Assembly (NCBI RefSeq): GCF_003003795.1 | Contig: NZ_PVWK01000117.1 | Span: 32,513-96,512, forward strand | Length of the DNA stretch: 64,000 nucleotides | Origin: Stenomitos frigidus ULC18 | GTDB taxonomy: Bacteria; Cyanobacteriota; Cyanobacteriia; Leptolyngbyales; Leptolyngbyaceae | Reading direction: 5' to 3' | Shown here: positions 8,792 to 18,592 of the stretch, one piece after another | How the letters are laid out: every line of letters begins with the position of its first letter | Numbering within the stretch: the first letter of the stretch is position 1 | Program-made: the position numbers and the translations under genes | Notes under the pieces: model-generated | What the model saw: only the letters and a program-made list of their open reading frames with translations | Told to the model about the DNA's origin: nothing | The model's database searches: none

Positions 8792-8890
8792 AACGCAGAT
8801 TTAATAAGGTGCAATTCTTTCTGTAGGGACGTTCCATGGAACGTCCCTACAGAAGGGAAATGGTTCAGATTAATTAATCCACGATCCTTG
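8785..8890. mobile_element. MITE-like element, family 1 copy C
   Basis: Left end CCTTAGGAACGCAGATTTAAT and right end TTAATCCACGATCCTTGG. The core is a different palindrome, 8819-8854, with arms TTCTGTAGGGACGTTCC and GGAACGTCCCTACAGAA. It abuts copy B head to tail. Confidence 0.65.
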
Positions 8891-9183
8891 GCGTCGTGAG
8901 CACAATTTGAGCGATCACAGCTGGTGCGTATTGAAAGCATCCGGATGCTGTTTTCTTAGTGGCGAAAGTTGGTGGTACCCGCATTGGTACCCCTAAGAGA
9001 CGCACTCACAAGACTTCGAGAGACCGCGTCTGTAATCGCCCGTAAACATTGATCTACGCAAACCTTGATCTAACTGATCGCCATCTTGTTTTGGCGGTCT
9101 AGCAGCAGTTAGGGCATGCACTTGCTCGCCAAATTTTGACCCTTTCGAATTTGACCCTTTCGAACCTTGATCGCGTGCCATCT

Positions 9184-10269
9184 ATGAAATTTAAATACTT
9201 ACTCCTACTTGCGTTTTCCGTATGGCTAGTTGGTGTCACTGCTTCCATAGCGGCTCCCATCCGAGCCGTCAGTCGGTTGACAACAGCGACTCGATTCACG
9301 CCTGAAGCAGACACAGCACCAGACACCTACCGTAACTGTCAAACGAAAAGCCCAGCGGTGCTAACAGTTTATGCTGGCAATGAAACAGGCTCTGGTAGCA
9401 TCGTGAGCCCAGAGGGATTGGTTATTACCAGCAACCATGTCATCAAGGATCGAGGTGGTCAGCCGATCATCGTTCGCACGGCTAATGGTGAACAATATCG
9501 AGGGCGCGTGATCAAAACCGATACCCACAATGATTTGGCGTTACTGCAATTAGAGGCCCAAAACCAGTTTCCAATTGTGCCGTTGGCAAGCACTAGTGAT
9601 GTAGAAATTGGTCAGTCGGTCTGTGCGATCGGCAGTCCTTACGGTCGTCCTGGTGTTCTGAGTGAAGGTACGCTGAGCCTGGTCAGGAACAATGGCGACT
9701 TACAGGCCAGTATTCGGCTCTATCCAGGCAATTCGGGTGGCCCTTTGCTCAACCCACAGGGTGAGATGATTGGTGTCAACAAAGCCATTTTGGAGTCGCC
9801 ATCGGGCAGAAACACAGGTATTAGCTTTGCTACCAATGTACAGGCGGTCAGGAATTTACTCGGCTCTTCTTTTGCTGCCAAGCCTCTTGCAGTTGCCCCG
9901 CTCGTTTCACCTTCGATCGCTGAATCTCCTGCAACAGAGTGGACGTGGACGGCTCCCGAAGCCCCCGCTCAGCAGCCAATACCGTCACCGGATGTAGTCA
10001 AGCCGAGCGCTCCATCGACAAATCGTCCCGCAGCAGGCAGGCGTTTGGGCATGACGATCGATATCCGCAATTTGGTGGTGCAACGGGTGCAGCCAGGTTC
10101 AGCCGCTGCGGTCAGCGGGTTTCGGCCGGGCGATAAACTGCTGGCAATCAACGGCAACCGCATTGGCGGCTTTACTGCTTTGCAGTCATTTCTCGATCGC
10201 CAACCTGACCAAGCGCTGTTCACGATCGCTCGTGGTCAGAACGTCGCTAGCGTTCAGGTGCGTTTCTAA
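9184..10269 (+). CDS. HtrA/DegP-like secreted serine protease with PDZ domain
   Basis: 361 residues from ATG 9184 (signal peptide MKFKYLLLLAFSVWLVGVTA, cleavage near SIAAP). An S1C trypsin-like domain carries the complete triad: H85 in TSNHVIK, D117 in THNDLALLQL and S184 in YPGNSGGPLLN. A Pro-rich linker (~245-285) leads to one PDZ domain (~285-361) containing VQPGSAAAVSGFRPGDKLL. Periplasmic protein quality control is the family role. Two ~15-bp direct repeats (TTGACCCTTTCGAA) lie just upstream at 9135-9165. A shortened, frameshifted paralogue lies 512 bp downstream. Confidence 0.92.
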   Translation: MKFKYLLLLAFSVWLVGVTASIAAPIRAVSRLTTATRFTPEADTAPDTYRNCQTKSPAVLTVYAGNETGSGSIVSPEGLVITSNHVIKDRGGQPIIVRTANGEQYRGRVIKTDTHNDLALLQLEAQNQFPIVPLASTSDVEIGQSVCAIGSPYGRPGVLSEGTLSLVRNNGDLQASIRLYPGNSGGPLLNPQGEMIGVNKAILESPSGRNTGISFATNVQAVRNLLGSSFAAKPLAVAPLVSPSIAESPATEWTWTAPEAPAQQPIPSPDVVKPSAPSTNRPAAGRRLGMTIDIRNLVVQRVQPGSAAAVSGFRPGDKLLAINGNRIGGFTALQSFLDRQPDQALFTIARGQNVASVQVRF

Positions 10270-10781
10270 GTTGAACTGGAACCTCGGCTGCTGCTTCAGC
10301 GTCATGCCTGCAATAGCCCAGTCACAGGTGTCATCATTGTCCAGCTTATAGCATTCAACGTGTCTGGTTTACGGTATTGGACGTTGAAGCATCAGGGCAA
10401 TTCAAGCTGGACAGACTGGGAAACACGATCGCCAGTGTGAGGCATGGCATGGCTAAATCTGGGACTGCTTTGTGAACCTGTATCCCTGCTGTAGGGGCTG
10501 ATAGGCTGCAACAGACAAGAAACTCAAAACGCCCCTACGAAAGCCATCGAAGCTGCATCTAACGCAACGGCACTGCCATCCATCTTTTCTCATTAAGTAT
10601 CTTTGCGTTTTGAAGCATCGCATGTTTTGCTTTGGAACGCTACGGTAACGATATGGATTGTGATGTCCTATAGCGGTCGCCAACGTATTCAGGCTTTTGG
10701 GATGAAAGGGCTTGCAGGGAGTTGTCCCCATACACCGTCCTCACCCAGATGACGTTTGCTATAACTCTTGATTCAACCAAC
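10270..10781. other. Intergenic between protease and its relic
   Basis: No ORF supported. It contains a GTAGGGGC / GCCCCTAC pair (10491-10498 and 10531-10538) with a 32-nt loop, the same arm sequence as the MITE family cores. Confidence 0.5.
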
Positions 10782-11120
10782 ATGAAATTCAAGTCTTTAC
10801 TGCTGTTTTTCACCCCCTCTGTGCTGCTTTATGGCTCTGCAGCCGTTGGTCTACCTTTGCCATCGATCGCTCAAGTAGCTGCAGGCACGTCAGCAACGCC
10901 TGCCAATGCTTATCACAATTGTCAGCAAGCGGCAAATGCCGTTGTCACACTGTATTCGGGTTCAGAAATTGGCGCTGGCAGCATTGTTGATGCTGATGCC
11001 ACTATTTTGACAGCGCTTCATGTCGTTAAAGAAGCGGTCAAGTGTCAAGTTGTCGAATGGTCATCGTTACCTGGGGCGTGCGATCGCAAATGATGCGCGG
11101 CCCGACGCAGAGGGTTCCTA
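10782..11120 (+). pseudogene. Truncated, frameshifted HtrA-like protease paralogue
   Basis: From ATG 10782, MKFKSLLLF...signal peptide, then AYHNCQQAANAVVTLYSGS aligns with TYRNCQTKSPAVLTVYAGN of the gene at 9184, and ILTALHVVK with VITSNHVIK (His retained). The frame ends at 11093, but after a shift near 11050 the next frame reads NGHRYLGRAIANDARPDAE to TAG 11118-11120, matching NGEQYRGRVIKTDTHNDLA of the intact paralogue. The catalytic Ser half and the PDZ domain are gone. It is a tandem-duplicate relic, unlikely to encode an active protease. Confidence 0.75.
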
Positions 11121-11320
11121 GACCGGCAAACTTAGTTGGCCGCTACAGAGTAAGGCGCTCACGGCCAACGCTTTGAGGTGACGCAAATCCCAAGCATGGC
11201 AGTATTGACGCCTGTCAGGCAGCCAGGCGTTTGATGGGTCACGCGCTTTTTAGAAACTGGTTTAACATCCGCCAGCCTCTAAATCTGATTATGCTGGAAG
11301 AGACGGGCAAAGGGATACGC

Positions 11321-12328
11321 ATGACTCAGCTGCCGGACAATCAACCCCCACAAACACAGACCGCACAGACAAACAGACACTCCTTACCAGCAGATGCAAC
11401 TGCTGCGATTACCATTGCCGTCATTGGCGATGTTCACGATCGCTGGGATGCCGATGATGCGATCGCGCTCAACCACTTAGGCGTAGATCTGGTGCTGCTA
11501 GTCGGCGATTTTGGTAACGAATCTGTCGAGGTCGTCCGGGCGATCGCAGCACTTGAAATCCCCAAAGCAGCCGTGCTGGGAAACCACGATGCCTGGTACA
11601 GCGCGACCGAATGGGGCATCAAGAAATGTCCGTACGATCGCACAAAAGAAGACCGGGTACAGCAACAGCTTGATTTGCTCGGAGAAACCCATGTCGGCTA
11701 TGGCAAACTCGATTTCCCAGAGTTGAATCTGACTGTTGTAGGCAGTCGTCCCTTTAGTTGGGGCGGCTCAGAATGGAAGAACACAGACGCGTTCTACCGA
11801 TCGCGCTACGGCATCAACAGCTTTGCCGAATCCACCGAACGGATTGTTCAAGCCGCCAGCAGTAGCACGCTTGATACGGTCATTTTTCTGGGACACTGTG
11901 GCCCCAAAGGACTGGGAGATCGTGCTGAAGACACCTGCGGGAAAGATTGGAGTCCTCCAGGCGGTGATCATGGCGATCCTGACTTTGCTGATGCGATCGA
12001 AGCCACTCGGAAACTGGGCAAAACGGTTCCGCTCGTTGCCTTTGGGCACATGCACCATCAGTTGCGACACACCAGGCAGCACCAGCGCGTCCCCCTCGTT
12101 GCGACCAACGGCACGATTTATCTCAACGCTGCCAGCGTGCCCCGCATCGTGAAAACTGACACCAACTGCCTGCGTAACTTCTCATTGGTGTCACTCCAGG
12201 CTGGCTCTGTGGCTCAGGCGTCGATCGTCTGGCTTGACCAGGATATGACGCTGGTTTCAGAGACGGTGCTTTATCGTAATCAAGCGTTCTCCAGTCAGCC
12301 TCATCAGAGTTATGAAGCGATCGTGTAG
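11321..12328 (+). CDS. Calcineurin-like metallophosphoesterase (TIGR04168-type)
   Basis: 335 residues from ATG 11321 with AAAGGGA upstream; an in-frame ATG at 11291 and the ORF start at 11231 are less likely. The full metallophosphoesterase signature is present: GDVHD (36-40), GDFGN (62-66), GNHD (87-90), then FLGHCGPKG and FGHMHHQL near the C-terminus, forming a di-metal centre. Length and the insert between GNHD and GHCG fit the cyanobacterial/plant TIGR04168 family. No signal peptide, so cytoplasmic. The substrate is not known. Confidence 0.88.
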   Translation: MTQLPDNQPPQTQTAQTNRHSLPADATAAITIAVIGDVHDRWDADDAIALNHLGVDLVLLVGDFGNESVEVVRAIAALEIPKAAVLGNHDAWYSATEWGIKKCPYDRTKEDRVQQQLDLLGETHVGYGKLDFPELNLTVVGSRPFSWGGSEWKNTDAFYRSRYGINSFAESTERIVQAASSSTLDTVIFLGHCGPKGLGDRAEDTCGKDWSPPGGDHGDPDFADAIEATRKLGKTVPLVAFGHMHHQLRHTRQHQRVPLVATNGTIYLNAASVPRIVKTDTNCLRNFSLVSLQAGSVAQASIVWLDQDMTLVSETVLYRNQAFSSQPHQSYEAIV

Positions 12329-12704
12329 TTCAGCGTTAATTGAACAGTGTTGTGTGTCAGTTTGGTCATGCGACGATCGCGCAATGGGAAAAAGGACATT
12401 TCAACCGTCTTCCAGGAATTTGATATTTAATTGCCAAGGCTCAAAGCAATGTCTGGAACATTGATGCCGCAACTGCTCAAGTAATCTTCGTGTGCACGTA
12501 AAGAAAAGTATTTTGAGAATTGCTCAGCATGTCGTCTCGCTTTTTATATTGTCAGGATATTGTGGAGAAGAGAGTGTATTGCCTTAGAAGAAGGTGGTGC
12601 ATCCTCACAGATATCCAGGTGCATCGCTCAACTGCATGGAGTTTGAACGGAAAGCGGTTAGAGATTAAAAGGCTTAGGGCTTCTTAGCTAGATGCCTAGC
12701 AGTC
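12329..12704. other. Intergenic, nothing recognised
   Basis: About 375 bp with no supported ORF, RNA or repeat. It presumably contains the cyclase gene promoter. Confidence 0.45.
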
Positions 12705-14726
12705 TTGAGTGAATCAATCAACACTGTCTGCCCAACCTTCAACCTCGGTAACACAACGCTGAGTGCACCTGTGACTGCTAAATTCTTTCAACGCTGCCGC
12801 GACGGGTGGATACAGCTAGCGGCTCTGCCGACAATCGTGCTTTTACCGCTGGCGATCGTCACGACGAGTGCTGTCGTTACTGGCTGCTTGCTGAGCCTGC
12901 GTCAGGTTGGTGCGCTGCAACCTCTGGAGCTTGCTAGTTATGACCTGATGGTGCGTCTGCGGCCCGATCGAGACGCTGACTCACGGTTGCTCCTTGTAGC
13001 AATTACAGAGTCAGACATTAAGGCACAGAAGCATTGGCCCCTTTCCGATTGGACGATCGCTACAGCATTACAAAAGCTCCAGCAATTCCAGCCCAGCGTC
13101 ATTGGGTTGGATCTCTACCGTGATCTGCCTCAGGAGCCAGGGAAGGCGGCTCTGACCAAACAATTGCAGCAACCGAACGTCATTGCCATTACCAAAGTTC
13201 AGGATGCGGATGATTTAGGCGTGGCGCCGCCGCCCGGTGTGCCCGCCGATCGCATTGGCTTTAACGACGTTACCAGTGACCCGGATGGTGTGATTCGTCG
13301 CGGCTTGCTGTTTGTGGATACCGACCAAACAACGCTGTATGCCTTTTCACTACGGCTGGCGATCGCCTATTTGCATCAGCAAGGTATTTCACCCCAGGCA
13401 GGTCTGCTCAATCCCAGTAATTTACGCTTTGGCGACACCGAATTCATCCCGTTGGAACCTACCGCTGGAGCTTACCAATCTGTCGATGCGAACGGCTATC
13501 AGATCTTGCTGAATTATCGTGCTCGTAGCCAATTGGCACGGCAGGTAACGCTCACTCAGGTGTTAAGCGGTACGATCGATCCCAGTTGGGTGAACGGCAA
13601 GATTGTCTTGCTGGGTACGACTGCCCGGAGTGCGAGGGACATCTTTCTCACTCCTTACAGTACGGCTGAAAAACAGACTGCCTCCATGCCAGGAGTGGTG
13701 ATCCATGCTCAGATGGTGAGTCAATTTCTCGGTGCGGCCTTGAACCACGAACCCTTATTTTGGTTTTGGTCTGATTGGGTGGAGGTGCTCTGGATTGGGG
13801 CATGGGTGGTCATGGGTGGCAGCCTCGCCTGGTTTATTCGCCATCCACTAGGTCTAGGGCTGGCAATTACAGTCACCATTACAGCGCTGTTAGGAACCTG
13901 CTACCTGCTTTTTTTGCATCAAGGTTGGGTACCAACGGCCACACCCGCGATCGGTGTCATGACGGTCGCGATTTTGGTGGTATCGTACCGGGCACAACAG
14001 GCACAGCGTCAGCAAATGATGATGATGAAGCTGCTGGGGCAAAACACCTCCCCTGAAATTGCCAGAGCCTTGTGGAAAAGCCGCGATCGCCTGCTGAAAT
14101 CTGGCAAACTTCCAGGGCAACGGCTAACGGCCACCATGTTGTTTACCGACATTCGCAACTTCAGCACCCTTTCAGAACAAATGCCCCCTGAGAATTTGTT
14201 GGAGTGGCTGAACGAATATCTGAGCGCGATTACCGAGGAAGTAAGAGTTAATCAAGGCATTATTAACAAATTCACAGGCGATGGCTTGCTGGCAGTCTTC
14301 GGAGTGCCAATGAACCGTTTGACACAAATTGAAGTGTCTCAAGATGCGCGCCTGGCAGTTGAATGTGCGTTGGCAATGCGCGATCGCCTGCAAGAACTGA
14401 ACCAGGATTGGCAGCAGCGCCACTTACCCACCGCCCAAATGCGGGTTGGCATTTTCACAGGGCCGATCGTTGCAGGAAGTCTGGGTGGTAAAGATCGCCT
14501 GGAATATGGCGTGATTGGCGACAGCGTTAACATCGCTTCGCGCCTAGAAAGCTACGCCAAAGACCAGCAGTTAGAAGTGTGTCGTATCCTCATTGCCAAA
14601 GATACGCTCGTGCATTTGCAAGACCGATTTGCTGTTGAACCGTGGGGGCCATTGGCGCTCAAAGGCAAACAGCAAATGATCGATGTTTATCGGGTGCTAG
14701 GCTATGCCAGTGATGTGCTTATTTAA
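12705..14726 (+). CDS. CHASE2 domain class III adenylate/guanylate cyclase
   Basis: 673 residues from TTG 12705; a GTG at 12771 (22 codons in) is an equally possible start. One N-terminal TM helix (~43-65) precedes an extracytoplasmic CHASE2 sensor (~75-350, with DLMVRLRPDRD and VIGLDLYRD), then three TM helices (~355-430) and a class III cyclase domain (~470-640). Metal-binding Asp residues lie in LFTDIRNFS and FTGDGLLAVFG; GVIGDSVNIASRLE is the dimer-interface/transition-state segment. It makes cAMP or cGMP from the NTP in response to an unknown external cue. Monocistronic. Confidence 0.92.
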   Translation: MSESINTVCPTFNLGNTTLSAPVTAKFFQRCRDGWIQLAALPTIVLLPLAIVTTSAVVTGCLLSLRQVGALQPLELASYDLMVRLRPDRDADSRLLLVAITESDIKAQKHWPLSDWTIATALQKLQQFQPSVIGLDLYRDLPQEPGKAALTKQLQQPNVIAITKVQDADDLGVAPPPGVPADRIGFNDVTSDPDGVIRRGLLFVDTDQTTLYAFSLRLAIAYLHQQGISPQAGLLNPSNLRFGDTEFIPLEPTAGAYQSVDANGYQILLNYRARSQLARQVTLTQVLSGTIDPSWVNGKIVLLGTTARSARDIFLTPYSTAEKQTASMPGVVIHAQMVSQFLGAALNHEPLFWFWSDWVEVLWIGAWVVMGGSLAWFIRHPLGLGLAITVTITALLGTCYLLFLHQGWVPTATPAIGVMTVAILVVSYRAQQAQRQQMMMMKLLGQNTSPEIARALWKSRDRLLKSGKLPGQRLTATMLFTDIRNFSTLSEQMPPENLLEWLNEYLSAITEEVRVNQGIINKFTGDGLLAVFGVPMNRLTQIEVSQDARLAVECALAMRDRLQELNQDWQQRHLPTAQMRVGIFTGPIVAGSLGGKDRLEYGVIGDSVNIASRLESYAKDQQLEVCRILIAKDTLVHLQDRFAVEPWGPLALKGKQQMIDVYRVLGYASDVLI

Positions 14727-15143
14727 CTTGTTTAACCTATTGAAGATGATTGCCTGTCTCAAAATTTAACTGGTTGCAGAACCGTTATCTGTAACGCTGC
14801 TACTACGGCAAAAAAGGCTGTTTGGCACACAATTAGTCGGGGCCGTGGTAGGAGTAGGTTTGATCCCAAGGTTAAAGGCTAGATAGCAAGATTCTGGCAA
14901 AACCTGCCCGTACCCAAGGGTAAATTTTTGCTTGGAAATCTCCCAAGGGGAACATTGAAGCGTTAATCGCCATCAGCAAAGCAGTAAGAGATTACCGCTT
15001 CACAGGCTTTACCTACAAGCGATCAGGCAGAATTAGACAAATGTTTCCGTAAGCTAAGGTGTAGAGCCAGTAGCTAAAAACACGCGACTTATTGCAGTGC
15101 ATTTATAAAGCCATCTATTTGTCACGGTTAGAACGAACGACAC
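14727..15143. other. Intergenic, possible gene debris
   Basis: Two short open stretches (around 14805-14880 and 14960-15045) translate to basic peptides such as DYRFTGFTYKRSGRIRQMF but have no start or family match. No gene is called. Confidence 0.4.
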
Positions 15144-15878
15144 ATGCTTCAGAAAAACGATTATCGAAAATTATTGACCGTCTGCTTGTCTAGTGCTCTC
15201 AGCGTCGCAGTATGTGGTGTGCCACTGCTGGCGATCGCCCAAGAATATCACCCACCCAAACGAGGCATCCCTGGACGGCGCGAAGGTGCTGGAACACGAG
15301 GCACTTGCCTGCGTGGACCGAAACTACTCATGCCCCTTACACCAAGCGATAGTTTTAGTGCAACGGTGTCGAACAGCCCTACGTTCTTTTGGTACGTACC
15401 CAAAACAGGCGCTCAAACAGCCGAGTTCGCGCTGCTCGATGAAACCGATCGCACGCTCTACAAAACCACGCTTAACTTGCCGGAAGCCGCAGGCGTACTC
15501 AGTTTCAGCTTGCCCACAAGTGTCGCGGCATCAATCTTAACGGTTGGGAAGGATTACTATTGGCAGTTTTCTATTCTGTGCGATCCCAATCAACCATCCA
15601 TTAACCCATTTGTAGAAGGTGTTGTACAACGAGTTAAACCGGCGACTACCTTAACGAACCAGCTGAAAAAGGCAAGTGCCCGCGATCGCTCAACCATTTA
15701 CGCCACTAACGGTATCTGGCAGGATGCGATCGCCACCCTTGCACAGGCACGCTGTACCAATCCCCAAGACCAGAACCTCATCACAAGTTGGACACACCTG
15801 CTGCAATCTGTGAAGCTAGAAGACTATGCCCAAGAGCCACTCACAGCGTCTTGCCCAGCCAAACCCACGAAGAAATAA
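15144..15878 (+). CDS. DUF928 domain exported protein
   Basis: 244 residues from ATG 15144. Signal peptide (SALSVAVCGVPLLAIAQ) is followed at once by the DUF928 hallmark PPKRGIPGRREGAGTRG. Then comes a beta-rich FWYVPKTGAQTAEFALLDE segment and a C-terminal helical part ending in basic KPTKK. DUF928 is almost confined to cyanobacteria and of unknown function; it is usually an exported single-domain protein. Monocistronic, with a MITE end ~15 bp downstream. Confidence 0.88.
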   Translation: MLQKNDYRKLLTVCLSSALSVAVCGVPLLAIAQEYHPPKRGIPGRREGAGTRGTCLRGPKLLMPLTPSDSFSATVSNSPTFFWYVPKTGAQTAEFALLDETDRTLYKTTLNLPEAAGVLSFSLPTSVAASILTVGKDYYWQFSILCDPNQPSINPFVEGVVQRVKPATTLTNQLKKASARDRSTIYATNGIWQDAIATLAQARCTNPQDQNLITSWTHLLQSVKLEDYAQEPLTASCPAKPTKK

Positions 15879-15891
15879 CCCTGACGTTACC

Positions 15892-15912
15892 GCTTAGGAT
15901 CGTGGATTAAAT
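15892..15912. repeat. Solitary end of MITE-like family 1
   Basis: CTTAGGATCGTGGATTAAAT matches the terminal repeat of the copies at 7084-8890. No convincing partner end was found within 150 bp. Confidence 0.5.
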
Positions 15913-16060
15913 AGAATTGTCATGCCCCTAAAAGATGTGTCCCCTTTTCAATTTAAATTAGCATGAGAAAGGTTTTACTCCGGTAGGAGGGTAAGGTCTT
16001 GCGTCCCTACGTGAGACTAAAAAGCAGTAGGTAATTAGTTCTCTGAAACTCTTCTTAGAT

Positions 16061-16894
16061 TCAGAATTGGTGCCCTCTTCGAAGGGTGGCACTATACATT
16101 TCAGCAAGTATTTCATACTCATCTGCTGTCACGATTGCAAACCCCTGGACGTGCGCCTGTTCCATTGCCTCTTGCAACATCAAATTTGGAGCCAACAGCA
16201 ACGACCGGAGTTGAGCGATCAACTCTGAGCCCAACTGTTGCGCTGCAACCAACGGCGGCATGGGGCAAGGACCCAGCGTCTCAACAACCCGTAAACGTTG
16301 AGCCAAGTGAGGATCATTTCGCAGTGCTTGTTCTAGCACAGTACTGTTGATCGCGGCACAACTCGCTAATCCATCAGCGACCCACTGGATCGATCCCTGA
16401 TGGGAACCTGATGGGATGGTTTTACTAAAAAAAGAATGTAAATGGCTTTGAAGCAACCGATAACGAAGCAGATTGTAGCCACTATTTGAGCCCACATCGT
16501 TGTAGCAAAGGGTGCTTCCTGCCAGTTGTTCAAACGTCGTGATGGCGCTAGCAGCATTCACAATCACATCAGCAAAGTAGATCGGCTGATTGTGATAACG
16601 AGGCGATGCCATTACAGGCGCAACTACCGCTTGGAACTGCTGAGGCACACGCTGATGCTGCCGGATAAACGGTAGCCCACACATGAAAGCAAGATCGACC
16701 TGATCCTGCTGCAGTAGCGGATCATGCAAGGGATCGTGGAAACTCTGAATGAGAGAGATTTCACGTTGCAAGGCCTGACTGATGGAAGCCGCGATCGCCT
16801 CATAAAACCAGAACCAATTAGGAGCCAGGTACGAAACGATTGTCAATGCCTTCAGCGTTTTTGCAGGCGTTGGCGAAGCCGATTCAACCCACAT
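16061..16894 (-). CDS. PhnD-like periplasmic-type substrate-binding protein
   Basis: 277 residues from ATG 16894, which overlaps the upstream small gene by 11 bp. The fold is a phosphate/phosphonate (PhnD) type II binding protein: TIVSYLAPNWFWFYEAIA at the N-terminus, VDLAFMCGLPFIRQ, a hinge-region DVGSNSGYNLLRYRL and QWVADGLASCAAINSTVL. No signal peptide is obvious from this start. The usual partners (PhnC ATPase, PhnE permease) are absent, so it may be an orphan binding protein or sensor rather than part of a transporter. Ligand unknown. Confidence 0.75.
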   Translation of the reverse strand: MWVESASPTPAKTLKALTIVSYLAPNWFWFYEAIAASISQALQREISLIQSFHDPLHDPLLQQDQVDLAFMCGLPFIRQHQRVPQQFQAVVAPVMASPRYHNQPIYFADVIVNAASAITTFEQLAGSTLCYNDVGSNSGYNLLRYRLLQSHLHSFFSKTIPSGSHQGSIQWVADGLASCAAINSTVLEQALRNDPHLAQRLRVVETLGPCPMPPLVAAQQLGSELIAQLRSLLLAPNLMLQEAMEQAHVQGFAIVTADEYEILAEMYSATLRRGHQF

Positions 16895-17153
16895 TTTTGA
16901 GTACTTCTTTTGGCCGCAGGGGAAGGTGCGTGATGCGTCGGTACAACCAGTGGCCTTGCAGTACCACCAAACTCCCCAAAGCCAACAGTAAAAGACCCGC
17001 GATCGGCACATAGGATTTTGCGTGCCACCAACTCCACTTCAGCACAGCAACACATGCCAACAGCCTGCTTGCAACGCCGTGAGTATGTCGCCTCCTGGCA
17101 CTATCGAGCCGAAACTCAAGGGGCACCGCTCTACGATTTCCTGCGATCGTCAT
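16884..17153 (-). CDS. Small single-pass membrane protein, unknown
   Basis: 89 residues from ATG 17153, stop at 16884-16886 inside the start of the PhnD-like gene (translational coupling likely). A basic N-terminal ~38 residues (NRRAVPLEFRLDSARRRH) is followed by a TM helix IAGLLLLALGSLVVLQGHW (~52-70) and a short basic tail. No family recognised. The overlap with the downstream frame is the main support. It could be a membrane anchor or partner for the PhnD-like protein, but that is inference. Confidence 0.4.
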   Translation of the reverse strand: MTIAGNRRAVPLEFRLDSARRRHTHGVASRLLACVAVLKWSWWHAKSYVPIAGLLLLALGSLVVLQGHWLYRRITHLPLRPKEVLKNVG

Positions 17154-17679
17154 GCTTTCTACTCCTACCAACTTGTCTGGATGCAATCGTATGCCAAAAT
17201 ACTATATTAACTCGATTGGTTTACCGTATTTTCGTCAGTATGGCATAGCAAAGGAAAGAAGACAAGCAGGTTTGATTCAGCAAAAGAGACTGAGAGAACC
17301 TTGTCAAGCACAAATGCAAACGCCTCTGACAACGTATAGAAGTTAAAAATTAAACCCGGTCATTGTTGCGTTGCGTGTACGTAGCACAAACGCCTCATTT
17401 CTCCTGAGGAGAGGCTCGCTAAACAGTCTGCTTACACTCTGACTGCTTTGCTTTTTTCGAGGCCATGCAAGGCCAGCCAAGAGTTGAGCTATTTCCGCCT
17501 GTCCTTAGCCTAAACTTCAGTTGCTAAGGAACAAGAATTTAATCCACGCTCCTAAAGAGGAGATTAGGAGAGAAGCTTTTAGAAAAGAAGCTGATGGTTT
17601 AAAAGAGCGGTCAGCGGTCGGTCAGCTTTTTCTGCTAGCCGATCCCTCATGTGCCAGACGCGGTGCTTCAGTGCTGAAA
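17154..17679. other. Intergenic with repeat debris
   Basis: No supported gene. Holds the collapsed MITE ends at 17524-17557 and a short AGCGGTCAGC repeat at 17605-17634. Confidence 0.5.
17524..17557. repeat. Family 1 MITE reduced to its two ends
   Basis: CTAAGGAACAAGAATTTAAT (left end as in copy A) runs directly into AATCCACGCTCCTAAAG (right end), with the palindromic core missing. Confidence 0.6.
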
Positions 17680-18519
17680 TCAATCAGGCAACGAGTCTGG
17701 CACTGCAACCATTGAGCTTGGGTACTTCAAAAAGCGCCCTACCAGAACGAGCAGGACGATCGTCAGCGTGCCAATGCCTAGAGGACTGGGCAACCAAAAT
17801 ACGACTTCTAGATGATTCAATTCACCAGGAACTAATTGCCAGACCAACGTGTTGCCAGAGAGCGCTGCTTCGGGTTGGTTGCTGGCAGATGGGATGCTTT
17901 TAGCCCCCCAGGGGGTTTGTAGCCGAAACTCCAGATCGATGAGAGAGGCAGGACTGAGCAATAAACTGCCGCTAGAAGACCGTACGCCCAGCGATCGCAG
18001 ATCCAATTCATAGCGAAGATGATTGCGTTCGACTAACAGTAGATTGCTGGTTGCCAGGGTAAAGTGAGAGGCGATCGGCGGTAGCGCAATGGCGGCTGCG
18101 GCTGCACTGTCCTGCTCCAATGGTCTGAAGAATTGGTTGAATTTGGTTTGCAAATCGCCACTACTTGTAAACGGAATGGTCACGAGCAGATCGTTATCTG
18201 GCAAGCGATCGCGCCGGCCGCCTAATTGCTGACTTCGCTGTTCAATCAACGTCAACCATTGCTGAGCCGTGCTGCCACTAAAGCGCTGCAATCGTTCTTC
18301 AAGCTGAATGTGTTGCGTAAACTCTCCCCGATTGGGACTGTCAAACCTTATACCAACGTCGTAGCGAACACATCCAGAGAGTAGGAGTGAGATAAATAGC
18401 ATGAGCCAAACCTGGCGCGATCGCTGAAACGCCTGTACCAAGCTTTGCGCTATCTGGCGGAGCAATGGATCACGGCGAGAGGTTTTCTGGTATCGGACAG
18501 CACCGATCGTTCGCGTCAT
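17680..18519 (-). CDS. DUF3153 lipoprotein
   Basis: 279 residues from ATG 18519; an in-frame ATG at 18561 would overlap the neighbouring gene's end less comfortably. A hydrophobic segment ends in a lipobox (LLLSGC), predicting a lipid-anchored exported protein. The body matches the cyanobacterial DUF3153 pattern: YDVGIRFDSPNRGEFTQHIQ, then WLTLIEQRSQQLGGR. A C-terminal TM helix (IGTLTIVLLVLVGRFL) follows. Function unknown. Downstream of a TPR protein gene on the same strand, probably one unit. Confidence 0.82.
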   Translation of the reverse strand: MTRTIGAVRYQKTSRRDPLLRQIAQSLVQAFQRSRQVWLMLFISLLLSGCVRYDVGIRFDSPNRGEFTQHIQLEERLQRFSGSTAQQWLTLIEQRSQQLGGRRDRLPDNDLLVTIPFTSSGDLQTKFNQFFRPLEQDSAAAAAIALPPIASHFTLATSNLLLVERNHLRYELDLRSLGVRSSSGSLLLSPASLIDLEFRLQTPWGAKSIPSASNQPEAALSGNTLVWQLVPGELNHLEVVFWLPSPLGIGTLTIVLLVLVGRFLKYPSSMVAVPDSLPD

Positions 18520-18592
18520 CAGTTTCAGGGGGAGAAACGAAAGCTTATGGAAATTCAGCATACGCGAAGATGACGTGAAAAGAACGGTGCCG

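Noticed and set aside
14800..15050. Transposase relic
   Set aside because: Short basic translations only; no transposase motif or terminal repeats.
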